This document shows, piece by piece, positions 1 through 7,300 of a stretch of 30,356 bases of DNA. Source of the DNA: a virus. The notes under the pieces are model-generated. The model searched no databases and was not told the DNA's origin. It saw only the letters and a program-made list of their open reading frames with translations. Each line of letters begins with the position of its first letter. The stretch's first letter is position 1. The stretch is taken from positions 1 through 30,356 of IMG/VR virus record IMGVR_UViG_3300037882_001756. One strand, written 5' to 3'. A program made the position numbers and the translations under genes.

Positions 1-132
1 ATCCTCTTTGGCTACATCACACAGTACACCTATTACACAAAAGCAATCGTCTTTTCGCAGCCGACCAAATGTTTGCTTATAATCACCAGATCTTAATGCT
101 GTTACCCACTTATCTTTGATATCTTGTCTCAT
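1..132 (-). CDS. Conserved small phage protein, N-terminal 44 residues (runs off the window)
   Basis: An open frame read leftwards starts at ATG 130-132 and is still open at base 1. The peptide has the pattern WVTALRSGDYKQ ... LRKDDCFCVIGVLCDVA. This resembles a small conserved phage/bacterial family with W..ALRSG.Y.Q followed by L......C.LGVLCD, whose function is unknown. The start follows a good sigma70-like promoter at 158-187. The C-terminus lies outside the window, so its length cannot be compared with the family. Confidence 0.7.
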   Translation of the reverse strand, partial: MRQDIKDKWVTALRSGDYKQTFGRLRKDDCFCVIGVLCDVAKED

Positions 133-157
133 GCTGTCAACATCATATACTGTTCTA

Positions 158-187
158 ATTATATAATATTTTTTACATTTTTGTCAA
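158..187 (-). promoter_or_regulatory. Sigma70-like promoter
   Basis: On the minus strand TTGACA (182-187) is followed after 18 nt by TATAAT (158-163). It reads into the partial gene whose ATG is at 130-132. Confidence 0.65.
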
Positions 188-206
188 GTTTTTTGGCAAA
201 AAAACT

Positions 207-470
207 TTATGTGGTTTGTGTTATTTTGTTTTCTAATTTAGTGTACATTTCGCACATTCCATGTTTAGTTTCACTAAAAATCACCACATCTCGATATTCC
301 TCATCATCAAATGCTGAACACCCCCAACCTAACAAATCACCCATACCACCTTTACCAATAGTTTTATTCCAAGGATGACAAACGATTAATACTTGATTTT
401 TACATCTACAGCAGCACTCTTCTTCATCGCATTCTGGAGTATTGTCTAATTTATCTTCGTAGTTGTTCAT
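207..470 (-). CDS. Small cysteine-rich acidic hypothetical protein
   Basis: This is an 87-residue protein of unknown function. It has a cluster of cysteines near the N-terminus (CDEEECCCRCKN) that could bind a metal, followed by a hydrophobic segment (VLIVCHPW) and a glycine-rich stretch. The ATG at 468-470 is preferred over an upstream TTG at 488 because AGGG sits about 8 nt before it. A TATAAT-like -10 (496-501) without a clear -35 lies upstream, next to the terminator that closes the terminase operon. No family is recognised. Confidence 0.6.
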   Translation of the reverse strand: MNNYEDKLDNTPECDEEECCCRCKNQVLIVCHPWNKTIGKGGMGDLLGWGCSAFDDEEYRDVVIFSETKHGMCEMYTKLENKITQTT

Positions 471-505
471 TATATTTACCCTAGCCAATAGAAGTATTAT
501 AGCAC

Positions 506-532
506 AAAAGCACCATATTGAATGATGCTTTT
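506..532 (-). terminator. Intrinsic terminator after the gp16-gp17N operon
   Basis: On the minus strand AAAAGCA (532-526) pairs with TGCTTTT (512-506). CAT/ATG extends the stem across one wobble pair, leaving a 5-nt loop. The 3' arm ends in TTTT. It lies about 40 nt past the stop of the terminase N piece. Confidence 0.6.
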
Positions 533-573
533 ATACTAATGTATTATTCAGTTTTACATAATGAAACTAATAT

Positions 574-998
574 CTATATGGAGTTGTATAATTTTGCAAT
601 AGTTACTGTTTTTTCTTCATTTGTAATTCGGTTCTTGATAGTAATTTTAGTACTACCTATAACACACTTTCCTGACTGTCTTGAAACACCCCCCCAGTAT
701 TGGCTAACCAGTTTATTGATTATGCCGCAACCAGGGGCAAAAAAGGAAACTTGACAATCGTGAATCGGTGCTTATTAAAGGTTTTCATCAACTTCCGCTG
801 ATAATCGTACAGCTTGATATTATCCAGACCTTTATCAAGAGTTACTACTTTAATAAAGTTGTCAGCAAAATAGACAGGATCTTTTTTGCATTTGAGATAT
901 TCCTCTACATTTTCTGGTGTAAATTCGATATCTACACCAGCTTTTTTTAGTAAAGGATTGCTATTATAAGCATTCTCTAATTTTTTTCTAGCAGCCAT
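574..998 (-). CDS. 17: TerL (gp17) N-terminal fragment fused to N-intein 1; frame interrupted
   Basis: Residues 1-85 are the N-terminus of a T4-type large terminase: FTPENVEEYLKCKKDPVYFA aligns with T4 gp17 [20 protein letters not shown], then YDYQR, then the strand FTIVKFP that precedes the P-loop. In T4-type terminases R-Q-x-G-K follows directly. Here the zero frame stops at 720-722, while RQSGK (667-681) appears in the -1 frame after 62 extra bases (682-743). It is followed at once by a 30-residue N-intein and TAG (574-576). A U-UUU-UUG heptamer (738-744) sits exactly where a -1 shift would join the frames. The start is 1 nt after the gp16 stop, suggesting coupled translation. Without the shift only a 92-residue dead-end peptide is made. 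Identity is secure; functionality is uncertain. Confidence 0.85.
577..666 (-). other. N-intein 1 (IntN, 30 residues), TerL Walker A site
   Basis: Directly after RQSGK comes Cys1 in CVIGSTKITIKN, then a second strand TVTIAKLYNSI and a stop. This matches intein block A (C.xGxTxI) and the length and shape of the short N-half of the atypically split AceL-TerL intein (recalled as CVYGDTMVETEDGK...LYKRL). Its partner is the C-intein that opens the middle TerL gene. The splice product would read RQSGK-STTTICYALW, a proper P-loop. Confidence 0.88.
682..743 (-). other. 62-nt extra segment before the TerL P-loop
   Basis: This is the stretch between the Pro codon of FTIVKFP and the Arg codon of RQSGK. 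It is not a multiple of three. It starts with six T, holds GCCCC near its start and seven G near its end, and repeats CTGGTT twice. In the -1 frame it has no stop and would add about 20 residues (APGCGIINKLVSQYWGG within it). No other copy was found in the window. It could be a recoding element, a small insertion or an assembly fault. Confidence 0.75.
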
Positions 999-999
999 G

Positions 1000-1401
1000 T
1001 TAATTGATTTTGTTTAGGTGTTTTAATAATTGGGTAGTGGAACCAACAAAGATCGCATTATTGTTAACCACAGCTTTATCAGTAATGCCTTTTAATTTTT
1101 TAGTTTCTTGATTTAGTTTAGTGACAGCGAGATTGATAGCAGTAGCAGAATCAAATAATTTACCTGCCACTTCATATGCTCTCGGTGTTTCGGATGCTTC
1201 TGCTATAGCAATACTAGAATCAATCAGGTCATTTAATTTATTAGCTAATGTTAATAAATTATTTCGGGTGACTTGATAATCATCGTCAATATTTTGAGTT
1301 AATGCTTCAACAGGTTTTGCTACTTCTGGTTCAGTTACTATTTCTGGCTTTGTGATGTTTTCTATTTCTAGAGATTGAGATAATTTATCAAATAATGCCA
1401 T
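1000..1401 (-). CDS. 16: Small terminase subunit (gp16, TerS)
   Basis: This 133-residue protein would recognise phage DNA and regulate the gp17 motor during packaging. The core DDYQVTRNNLLTLANKLNDL, then AEASETPRAYEVAGKLFDS and the C-terminal IFVGSTTQLLKHLNK, is the pattern of T4-like and cyanophage gp16: helical, with SE.PRAYEVAG and .FVGST..L. The ATG at 1399-1401 is chosen because the exact late box TATAAATA (1425-1432) is about 25 nt upstream; an earlier in-frame ATG would overlap the gp15 stop and precede the promoter. T4 gp16 is 164 residues. The stop is 1 nt before the start of the TerL N piece. Confidence 0.88.
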   Translation of the reverse strand: MALFDKLSQSLEIENITKPEIVTEPEVAKPVEALTQNIDDDYQVTRNNLLTLANKLNDLIDSSIAIAEASETPRAYEVAGKLFDSATAINLAVTKLNQETKKLKGITDKAVVNNNAIFVGSTTQLLKHLNKIN

Positions 1402-1413
1402 ATTGGTATTAAT

Positions 1414-1432
1414 ATTAACACTAGTATTTATA
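1414..1432 (-). promoter_or_regulatory. T4-type late promoter for gp16-gp17N
   Basis: The minus strand reads TATAAATACTAGTGTTAAT. TATAAATA (1425-1432) is the exact T4 late -10 consensus. It overlaps the last codons of gp15. Confidence 0.75.
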
Positions 1433-2237
1433 CATAGTTTTCGTCCCAAACAGAAGAGAATCCAAAATCATCAGTAGCAGTAAGCAGATTGGTATCGATG
1501 TTGTTAATTAAATTATCGTTATTGAGATCAGTTAATGCTACTGGAGTAACGGATAACGTAGCAGTAGGTAATATAGAATTAATGACCGTACTAACATTAA
1601 CTGTAACAGATTTAATAATAGCACCATTATTATTTGTAATCACACCAAATACATTAGCTTTGGCTGTGAATCGCAATGTGTAGATAATTTCTCTAGTATC
1701 GGACATGTAATTACCAGCATAACTATCACTAAAATTAATATTATTTAGTGTGATGGGCAATTCGGTATAAGGAAAACCAGGAGATGATACTATTTTAATC
1801 GTAAATGTTGGAGTAAAATAAGGTAGTATTTGTTCGATAATTTGTAGAGCATCATCATTGGAGATAGTAAGGATGCTTAATTCAAATCCAATATTATATG
1901 GTACTGGTACTAACGTACTATTTTTACCATCAGCACTACAATTATACAACTTTTGGACAGTATTTAATTTACGTTCTGTATCATAAGACAAAGAAATCAT
2001 TTCAAATGCCATTTGTGGATATTTTTGTCCAACCAAACTATCCTTTTCTAAATCAGCTACTTCGATTGATCTAGCAATCAATCGATCTCTATTGCTGTAT
2101 TGTATAGGTACCTTAATCGTTTGAATTAGTGTATTTGTGTTGTCAAATCTACGCAATTCTATATTCGAGAATAGTGTGCCGAATGCAATAATTGTGTTTT
2201 TTATTGATTTGTTGTATGCCCATTTATCTGATAGCAT
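1428..2237 (-). CDS. 15: Tail sheath stabiliser / tail completion protein (gp15)
   Basis: This 269-residue protein caps the tail tube and sheath before joining to the head. Its pattern follows T4 gp15 (272 residues): IAFGTLFSNIELRR (T4 LMGDLFSNIQIKR), TIKVPIQYSNRDRLI (T4 FIRVPITYASKEHF), FELSILTISNDDALQIIEQ and ILPYFTPTFTIKI (T4 QIVEQILPYFQPHF). The C-terminal 60 residues are Thr/Asn-rich and variable, as in the family. It lies between gp14 and gp16 in the usual T4 order. No convincing late box was seen directly upstream, so it is probably read from the gp14 promoter. Confidence 0.92.
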   Translation of the reverse strand: MLSDKWAYNKSIKNTIIAFGTLFSNIELRRFDNTNTLIQTIKVPIQYSNRDRLIARSIEVADLEKDSLVGQKYPQMAFEMISLSYDTERKLNTVQKLYNCSADGKNSTLVPVPYNIGFELSILTISNDDALQIIEQILPYFTPTFTIKIVSSPGFPYTELPITLNNINFSDSYAGNYMSDTREIIYTLRFTAKANVFGVITNNNGAIIKSVTVNVSTVINSILPTATLSVTPVALTDLNNDNLINNIDTNLLTATDDFGFSSVWDENYV

Positions 2238-2301
2238 TAATTTATAGTTTCTTGTAATATATAATATTCTTGGATCTCTTCGTATAAATCTCTCATTTTA
2301 G

Positions 2302-3159
2302 TTAAAAATTAGTCATAAAGTTTTCTGTAACCACTGCACCTAATAGATTGGCATTAGGATCAACAATTATAGCTGTAGCAGATTTTTCTAAGAAGGCATT
2401 GATATCGAGTACAGTACTTTGATCTTCCACAGTCTTCCAATTATCAATACTATACACAGTACTACCACTAGAAATCAATAGGTTTTTATTGATTTTACCA
2501 TTTAGATCTATTAACTTTAATGCTTTTAGTGGTAGATTCCAATCGATCACCTTTCCTGTAGTGGTGCCATTAGTCACTATAGTACCTACTTCAAAATCAC
2601 CACTACCTGCTAATAAAGTTACTAATAGTGTTGTACTAAATTCATAAGATTCTGGTTCAACTATATCAGCAGTAATCCGTTGATTACTATACTTCATAGA
2701 TTCGCAATATAATTTATACGTCTGGACATCCCCGAACATCCGGTATGGATCTTCGTTTTCTACGAATTTGATTTGGAACAACATACCAGACATCATAGAA
2801 TACACCAGATCACCCTCCAGAGGGCGTGTAGAGACATCTAAATCGTTGTTTAGTACTATCCGCTCAAATTCCAATTTCGACACCGTATAGACCGCTTCAT
2901 CTTTGACTTCGATACCAAATTTCCCAAAGGTGTTGGTGTCACCGAATCCACTATTATGCGAATCCTGGTAAACCGAGATCAAAAATGAATCTTGGTAATT
3001 CGACAAAATATCTTCCAAAAATAATTGATCTACATTGACCAATGTTCTGGGTAAATACAATACATTCTGCCCCATGACATGAATAGATTCGGTAATTATA
3101 TTCTCATACAGCTTACGTTCTGTCGCATTAGTGTATGAAAAGTATGGTGAGATTGACAT
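2302..3159 (-). CDS. 14: Neck protein gp14
   Basis: This 285-residue head-completion/neck protein sits at the portal-tail interface. It has the gp14 pattern: ESIHVMGQNVLYLPRTLVN (T4 ESIQMRGVECYYVPREYV), FGKFGIEVKDEAVYTVSK (T4 FSNFGMQVQDEVTLSI), PLEGDLVYSMMSGMLFQIKF (T4 [20 protein letters not shown]) and DPYRMFG. T4 gp14 has 256 residues. It starts 15 nt after a late-box variant at 3174-3188. Its usual partner gp13 is not in this window; an HNH endonuclease gene stands directly upstream. Confidence 0.92.
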   Translation of the reverse strand: MSISPYFSYTNATERKLYENIITESIHVMGQNVLYLPRTLVNVDQLFLEDILSNYQDSFLISVYQDSHNSGFGDTNTFGKFGIEVKDEAVYTVSKLEFERIVLNNDLDVSTRPLEGDLVYSMMSGMLFQIKFVENEDPYRMFGDVQTYKLYCESMKYSNQRITADIVEPESYEFSTTLLVTLLAGSGDFEVGTIVTNGTTTGKVIDWNLPLKALKLIDLNGKINKNLLISSGSTVYSIDNWKTVEDQSTVLDINAFLEKSATAIIVDPNANLLGAVVTENFMTNF

Positions 3160-3173
3160 ATTAGAACATTATA

Positions 3174-3188
3174 GTACTAATATTTATT
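3174..3188 (-). promoter_or_regulatory. Late promoter variant for gp14
   Basis: The minus strand reads AATAAATATTAGTAC, one base off TATAAATA and with the TTAGTA extension seen at other late genes. It lies 15 nt before the gp14 ATG. Confidence 0.55.
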
Positions 3189-3191
3189 CAA

Positions 3192-3890
3192 TCAATATAT
3201 TGGTGTGGGGTTTACCCATTTTGCTTGGTTCTCTAGATGTTCTGTTATCAACATATCTAGTTTTTCTTGATGTTTTGGTGTAAAGATTATGCTGTTGTCG
3301 GGCAACCAATTTGGTGTGGCTTCCAAATATCTTGCTGAAGATGCTAAACTAGATTTAGTAGCAAACTGATAATGGATGTTTTGTAAATAATCTATTGATA
3401 GCGAACCAAAATTTATTTGTTGTCTGGTAATTGGTAGCTTAATTATTGTTTTAAAACTATTAACAGTACGATTATGCCTTATACCTAATGGCAAAGAATT
3501 AGTAGTTTTCATTAATGCAGTATTGAACCAATGTGTTACTAATTCTAGATTTTCTCTTTGGTTGTTAGAACAATTGCCATCTATATGATTAATGACCCAA
3601 TTTTGATTGGTTTTGAGATTACATATTATTTCATGTATTCTTGTTGATATTCCATTTATACTTGTTGTAAATCTATCACCAGTACACAAACTAAAATTAT
3701 ATTGTTTTAGTAGTGGTACAGAATCCAGATCAATAGTATTGGTAAAAAGATCACCAGTGATGATGTTTAGTACGTGTAGTTGGTTGTCTACGAATAATTG
3801 ATTGTATGTTAATTTTTTGCTGTTGTTGTCTACATTATGATTAGGTAGATCGAAGAAATATGTATTAGTACTGTCGTTATAATGGATCAT
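3192..3890 (-). CDS. HNH homing endonuclease, family copy 1 (intact)
   Basis: This 232-residue protein has a central HNH core, NWVINHIDGNCSNNQRENLE, followed by LVTHWFNTALMKTTNSLPLG. This is typical of phage free-standing HNH homing nucleases, which nick or cut DNA to spread their own gene. Two further copies lie at 10486-11194 (frameshifted) and 29864-30256 (truncated), and all three share the C-terminal block LPDNSIIFT..HQEKLD. Its ATG overlaps the TGA of the upstream gene (ATGA), and it ends just before the gp14 late promoter. It therefore sits cleanly between two genes without breaking either. Confidence 0.85.
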   Translation of the reverse strand: MIHYNDSTNTYFFDLPNHNVDNNSKKLTYNQLFVDNQLHVLNIITGDLFTNTIDLDSVPLLKQYNFSLCTGDRFTTSINGISTRIHEIICNLKTNQNWVINHIDGNCSNNQRENLELVTHWFNTALMKTTNSLPLGIRHNRTVNSFKTIIKLPITRQQINFGSLSIDYLQNIHYQFATKSSLASSARYLEATPNWLPDNSIIFTPKHQEKLDMLITEHLENQAKWVNPTPIY

Positions 3891-4327
3891 AATGTTTCTT
3901 TCATCAATTCTATTCCCCGATCATACTCCTTTAGGTAAGCAGCAATTGTGCTATTCATTTGATCCATTTGATAGACTTGTACAACATGATCACTATCTTT
4001 ATCATATACTACTTTAACTTCTTTGTAATACAATTTAAAAAACTTATCATACACTCTGTTTTGCAGCAGTTCAAACAATTCATTTTCTAACGCATACTTT
4101 GTCTCAAACAACTTCAGCAAATATAGACGAACTACCCCTAATTCTTTAAGTATGTCGGTATCGGGATACAGCTTCAGATTAATTGACAATTCTTGATGTA
4201 GATCGATACTAATAAACCTAATTTGTTGTGATTCTAGAATTTCTACAAACTCAGAATAAAGTTTAGTTGCTTTGTTGTGCCTAGTGAAATATTGTTTTAT
4301 TTTATTAATTTCTTCATCAAATTCCAT
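3887..4327 (-). CDS. Hypothetical helical protein
   Basis: This 146-residue protein is charged, predicted mostly helical (KYALENELFELLQNRVYDKFFKLY) and ends in GIELMKETL. The ATG at 4325-4327 (MEFDEEINKIK) is preferred over one 20 codons earlier, which would add a hydrophobic, cysteine-containing leader unlike the rest. It is followed by the HNH gene with a 4-nt overlap. Size and helicity recall the recombination mediator UvsY, but no diagnostic motif was found, so no function is assigned. Confidence 0.6.
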   Translation of the reverse strand: MEFDEEINKIKQYFTRHNKATKLYSEFVEILESQQIRFISIDLHQELSINLKLYPDTDILKELGVVRLYLLKLFETKYALENELFELLQNRVYDKFFKLYYKEVKVVYDKDSDHVVQVYQMDQMNSTIAAYLKEYDRGIELMKETL

Positions 4328-4390
4328 AAATGCACAAATAATAATTAACATAAACATGCATACTTGTAAAAAATTAACAACGTCCATAAA

Positions 4391-4702
4391 TTATAACCTC
4401 ACCCAATCTGAATTTTCAATTTGCTGTATTTTATTCAACGAATAAACCTTACTATCTGCGGTCTGTTTGTAAGCGACTGAGGCATAAAATTCGACATTAT
4501 CATCAATATCAATTTCGTAGTATTCGATATATTGTCGCAAATCACAGCCAATTTTAAACTTTTGCTCTTTCAATTGGATACCCGCACTGCCCATCACTTT
4601 TATATCTTTGACAGTAATCCATTTGTCACATATAGAAGACACAACACCACTATACTTGTGTGGCTTTTCTGAATAGTTGTTTAGATTAGGATTGGTGATC
4701 AT
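4391..4702 (-). CDS. Hypothetical small beta-rich protein (OB-fold-like pattern)
   Basis: This 103-residue protein alternates strands: KYSGVVSSICDKWITVKDIK, then KFKIGCDLRQYIEYYEIDID, then NVEFYASVAY and VYSLNKIQQI. That would fit an OB fold, but there is no family match to support it. The start at 4702 gives an ATGA overlap with the stop of the preceding gene, arguing for translational coupling in a three-gene run with 4699-5142 and 5139-5333. Confidence 0.6.
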   Translation of the reverse strand: MITNPNLNNYSEKPHKYSGVVSSICDKWITVKDIKVMGSAGIQLKEQKFKIGCDLRQYIEYYEIDIDDNVEFYASVAYKQTADSKVYSLNKIQQIENSDWVRL

Positions 4703-5142
4703 TGTGTGTACAACTCCAAACATAATTTTGCTGCTTCTTCTTCACTACAACCGCATTTTATTAAATACGATCTATATCCACACACAGACACTATGGTGTT
4801 GATATTGTTTTTGTTGTTTTCTAAAAATAACACTAACTTTTGAACATTGTGTTCTACTGGTTTTACAGCCACCTTTGCACGTTGTTTTAGCAAATCTTTT
4901 TTGATTTGTTTAACTTCTTTATCTTTCTTGTGTTTAGTGAATATATATGTATCAACATCGATGTAACCGTCTCTTATTATTTCAAAATGATTGTAACCGA
5001 GTGGTAATTGGAATTTTAGCTTGTTGCGGAGTTGGATTGTTGCCAACTCTAATACAGATTCTGCAAGTTTTGGATATACTAGTATACAACCGCTGTATGG
5101 TGGTAGATTATATTTAATCTGTACCTCTCTAATTTTAGTCAT
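4699..5142 (-). CDS. Hypothetical protein, 147 residues
   Basis: The function is not recognised. The N-terminal half is a mixed beta region (YSGCILVYPKLAESVLELA, GYIDVDTYIF). A lysine-rich helix follows around residues 70-90 (KKDKEVKQIKKDLLKQR), and the C-terminal segment is SVCGYRSYLIKCGCSEEEAA. It overlaps both neighbours by 4 nt, so it belongs to a tightly coupled minus-strand operon. Confidence 0.6.
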   Translation of the reverse strand: MTKIREVQIKYNLPPYSGCILVYPKLAESVLELATIQLRNKLKFQLPLGYNHFEIIRDGYIDVDTYIFTKHKKDKEVKQIKKDLLKQRAKVAVKPVEHNVQKLVLFLENNKNNINTIVSVCGYRSYLIKCGCSEEEAAKLCLELYTQ

Positions 5143-5333
5143 TTTTTTATATTAACCAAATAATCTCGAAACACGTCCTCATCGGTAATGTTTTTGAGTT
5201 TCTTTTTTGTCCTTTTCTCCAGTTCTCTCGCTAGTTCCAAACTAGCAAATCTGAGCGTTAAAGTCAATAGGCTATCTGGCTGAAGTTCATTAGCTTTGGT
5301 AAATTCGATGATCTTCTCAATTTGGTCTTTCAT
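5139..5333 (-). CDS. Hypothetical small helical protein, 64 residues
   Basis: This is a short, charged, predicted all-helical protein (IEKIIEFTKANELQPDSLL, LELARELEKRTKKKLKNI). It overlaps the next gene by ATGA, which supports it as a real first cistron of the three-gene run. It lies 47 nt downstream of the DNA ligase gene and may share its transcript. No family is recognised. Confidence 0.6.
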   Translation of the reverse strand: MKDQIEKIIEFTKANELQPDSLLTLTLRFASLELARELEKRTKKKLKNITDEDVFRDYLVNIKK

Positions 5334-5380
5334 GTTTAGTTTTTTTAAGTAATTAATGTAGTAGACGCACCCAGATTATT

Positions 5381-6487
5381 TTATCCTTCGATCTCAGCAT
5401 CACGAACACAGATCCCAACAGGAAATCTAGGGATGCCGGAGTTAGTATATTCTTGAAATTTCACTTTCAACATTTTACCAATATATTTATCTTTATTTGC
5501 TAAGATTTCTTGCTTGACTTTGATAGAGTCAGACATCATGACGCTAAATTCATCATTATTGAACAACCGACACACAAAGATACCACAATCATAATACACA
5601 CCATTACCAGCAACTACATCAATAATTAAAAATTCATCATCAATAAAGTTTTTATATTTTAACAAATCAGATGAACGATGATTTGGTGTGTATGGAGCGT
5701 TGTTGCGAATGATACTACCTTCATATCCATCACTAACAAAACAATTATGTACATCAATCAATTCGTCCGAATTATTCACAATATAGTTTGCTACTAGTAC
5801 TAGTGAACTATTATGGTTAGCTAAACTATGTAATACAGAATATCGTTCTTTAAACAGCATATCAGGATGATTATGATCAAACAAATCATAAACATAATAC
5901 ACTAATTTTGATGTTAATTCCCCATTCTTTTTAACAGCAGAAATGGTTTCTTGAAATGTATAATTTATTGGAAGAATTAATTCCCCATCTATCATCACTC
6001 CATCTGGCAATTTAAAATGAAACTTATCAAATAACTCAGGAATAAAATCTTTACCTTTACGGCTATAAAAATTAGTGTTAGTCAGTACTGCGCGACAGCC
6101 GTCTAATTTTGCTTGCAATACTACAGGATAATTATCAAATTTAATAATATCTAATGTTTTTGCTAATTGTGGTAGGGTGTAGGTTTTGCTAACTTCACCT
6201 TCTAAATGATAACCAGCATCAAGTTTTTTCTGGATTTGTGCAATAAATTCTAGTTCTGCTTGCTCTAATCCAGTAGTTTCATTAGATTTTCCTAAGTTTT
6301 TGGGTTTTACTGTGGTCAAACCTGATATTTTATGCACAGAATGTTCACCATTAATCTTAGTAGTCCAGGTTTCAGTATACAGAGCATAAAACCCATTATT
6401 TTCGGAAATTGATAATACCCAGTATTTGGTAGCACCGGATTTAGTGATGGATTGATATGTTGCTGATGTTTTTACTGCGTTAGCCAT
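5381..6487 (-). CDS. ATP-dependent DNA ligase with N-terminal WGR-like domain
   Basis: This 368-residue protein would seal nicks by forming a ligase-AMP, then a DNA-adenylate intermediate. The adenylation motif KLDGCR puts the nucleotidyl lysine at K127. The other nucleotidyltransferase motifs are SRKGKD (142-147), DGEL (167-170), DGYEGSIIR (253-261) and LLKYK (275-279). The C-terminus KVKFQEYT...GIPRFPVG is the OB-domain pattern of phage ligases. Residues about 10-92 form a WGR-like module (KYWVLSIS, then KNLGKSNETTGLEQAELEF and KKLDAGY), which in relatives binds DNA ends or nicks. A strong sigma70-like promoter (6513-6541) sits 26 nt upstream. T4 gp30 is longer (487 residues) and differently built. 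Confidence 0.92.
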   Translation of the reverse strand: MANAVKTSATYQSITKSGATKYWVLSISENNGFYALYTETWTTKINGEHSVHKISGLTTVKPKNLGKSNETTGLEQAELEFIAQIQKKLDAGYHLEGEVSKTYTLPQLAKTLDIIKFDNYPVVLQAKLDGCRAVLTNTNFYSRKGKDFIPELFDKFHFKLPDGVMIDGELILPINYTFQETISAVKKNGELTSKLVYYVYDLFDHNHPDMLFKERYSVLHSLANHNSSLVLVANYIVNNSDELIDVHNCFVSDGYEGSIIRNNAPYTPNHRSSDLLKYKNFIDDEFLIIDVVAGNGVYYDCGIFVCRLFNNDEFSVMMSDSIKVKQEILANKDKYIGKMLKVKFQEYTNSGIPRFPVGICVRDAEIEG

Positions 6488-6512
6488 TTGTTCGATTCTT
6501 TACTACTATTAA

Positions 6513-6541
6513 ATTATACCATCATACCAATATAGTGTCAA
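6513..6541 (-). promoter_or_regulatory. Sigma70-like promoter for the DNA ligase
   Basis: The minus strand has TTGACA (6536-6541), 17 nt, then TATAAT (6513-6518): consensus at both hexamers with ideal spacing. The -35 lies against the 3' end of the upstream zinc-ribbon gene. Confidence 0.85.
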
Positions 6542-6545
6542 TCAC

Positions 6546-6704
6546 TTATTTTTTGGTGCGTCGTCGCTGTATATTCGGCTTCCATCCGTGATTGCTGTTC
6601 CATTCACATCCTTTTTTATTACAAAAGAAATAATTCCAACTACCAATTATTATACTATCTCTGCTGCCACAATTAGGACAATTAGCACAGTTATTGACTT
6701 GCAT
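6546..6704 (-). CDS. Small zinc-ribbon protein, 52 residues
   Basis: The frame begins at ATG 6702-6704 and ends at TAA 6546-6548. The peptide starts MQVNNCANCPNCGSRDS and continues YFFCNKKGCEWNSNHGW, ending in a basic RRRTKK tail. The CxxCxxC and C....C arrangement is that of a single zinc ribbon, as in many tiny phage nucleic-acid-binding or adaptor proteins. It overlaps the end of the upstream gene by 14 nt and is too small for automatic length cut-offs. The specific role is unknown. Confidence 0.65.
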   Translation of the reverse strand: MQVNNCANCPNCGSRDSIIIGSWNYFFCNKKGCEWNSNHGWKPNIQRRRTKK

Positions 6705-6879
6705 TTATTTTTAATCTCTCGATCTGTGATCTAGGCATATATCTCAATTCAGAATTCTTGATAACAAATTTATTGATATACTCACAAATTTCCAGAACCG
6801 AAATTTCTAGCTGATTCGCCATGTCGGTTCTGGAATTACTCGTTTTAGCCAACTTAATAATTTGTTCTCTTGTGATCAT
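6691..6879 (-). CDS. Small helix-turn-helix-like protein, 62 residues
   Basis: The sequence EQIIKLAKTSNSRTDMANQLEISVLEICEYINKF has the helix-turn-helix rhythm of short sigma-factor-like or Fis-like DNA-binding modules. An ATGA overlap with the upstream 133-residue gene supports the start. A regulatory role is an inference; no named family is recognised. Confidence 0.6.
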   Translation of the reverse strand: MITREQIIKLAKTSNSRTDMANQLEISVLEICEYINKFVIKNSELRYMPRSQIERLKINASQ

Positions 6880-7277
6880 CCAACAATTGTGTAAGATGAT
6901 CCATTAGCTTGCTTTTCTCGCACTACTATAATACTCTTTGGTGGTGTGTTATATTTATGTAGTGTTAGTGTATGCTCGACTAGGTTATAATTCATATACA
7001 GAGATGTACTAAATTTGGTTTTATCTAATTTATAATACAGGCGATCTACATCATAATCATCTCCTAACAACGCTGAATAAAACTCGTCGCGGTATGCACC
7101 AACATCACTAACAATTGGTTCATCCTCACCAACCCACACATATTCTAGCTTTTGAGGATAATTATGAGCGATTGCTACATTTAGATTGTTTAATATCCCT
7201 TCTAAGTATCTGATCTTGGTAGCTTGTATCCATAGTTGTTGTTCATAATCATCACTTATGCTCGATAAAATACCCAT
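6876..7277 (-). CDS. Hypothetical protein, 133 residues
   Basis: The protein is acidic, with a helical N-terminus (QQLWIQATKIRYLEGILNNL) and a beta-rich C-terminus ending KSIIVVREKQANGSSYTIVG. No family is recognised. It is the first gene after a near-consensus promoter at 7301-7329 and overlaps the next gene by 4 nt. Confidence 0.65.
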   Translation of the reverse strand: MGILSSISDDYEQQLWIQATKIRYLEGILNNLNVAIAHNYPQKLEYVWVGEDEPIVSDVGAYRDEFYSALLGDDYDVDRLYYKLDKTKFSTSLYMNYNLVEHTLTLHKYNTPPKSIIVVREKQANGSSYTIVG

Positions 7278-7300
7278 TTGTCTTTTTATAAACTATAATT

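Noticed and set aside
124-378. Plus-strand frame of 84 codons
   Set aside because: It covers the minus-strand promoter at 158-187 and is antisense to the cysteine-rich gene, with no ribosome site or family pattern.
682-743. T4 gene 60-style ribosome bypass as the main explanation for the extra segment
   Set aside because: Bypassing needs matching take-off and landing codons. The codons bordering the gap (CCT before, TCA before AGA) do not match, while a -1 slippery heptamer is present. Kept only as an alternative.
518-754. Plus-strand open frame of 78 codons with a hydrophobic stretch
   Set aside because: It is the antisense of the TerL N piece, whose RQSGK and intein motifs are clearly coding on the minus strand.
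1402-1449. 16-codon N-terminal extension of gp16
   Set aside because: It overlaps the gp15 end and lies upstream of, or inside, the late promoter.
2239-2246. TATAAATT as a gp15 late promoter
   Set aside because: It is 1 nt from the gp15 ATG, so transcription would begin inside the gene.
3887-4327. Assignment as the recombination mediator UvsY
   Set aside because: Only size and helicity agree; no conserved UvsY block could be aligned.
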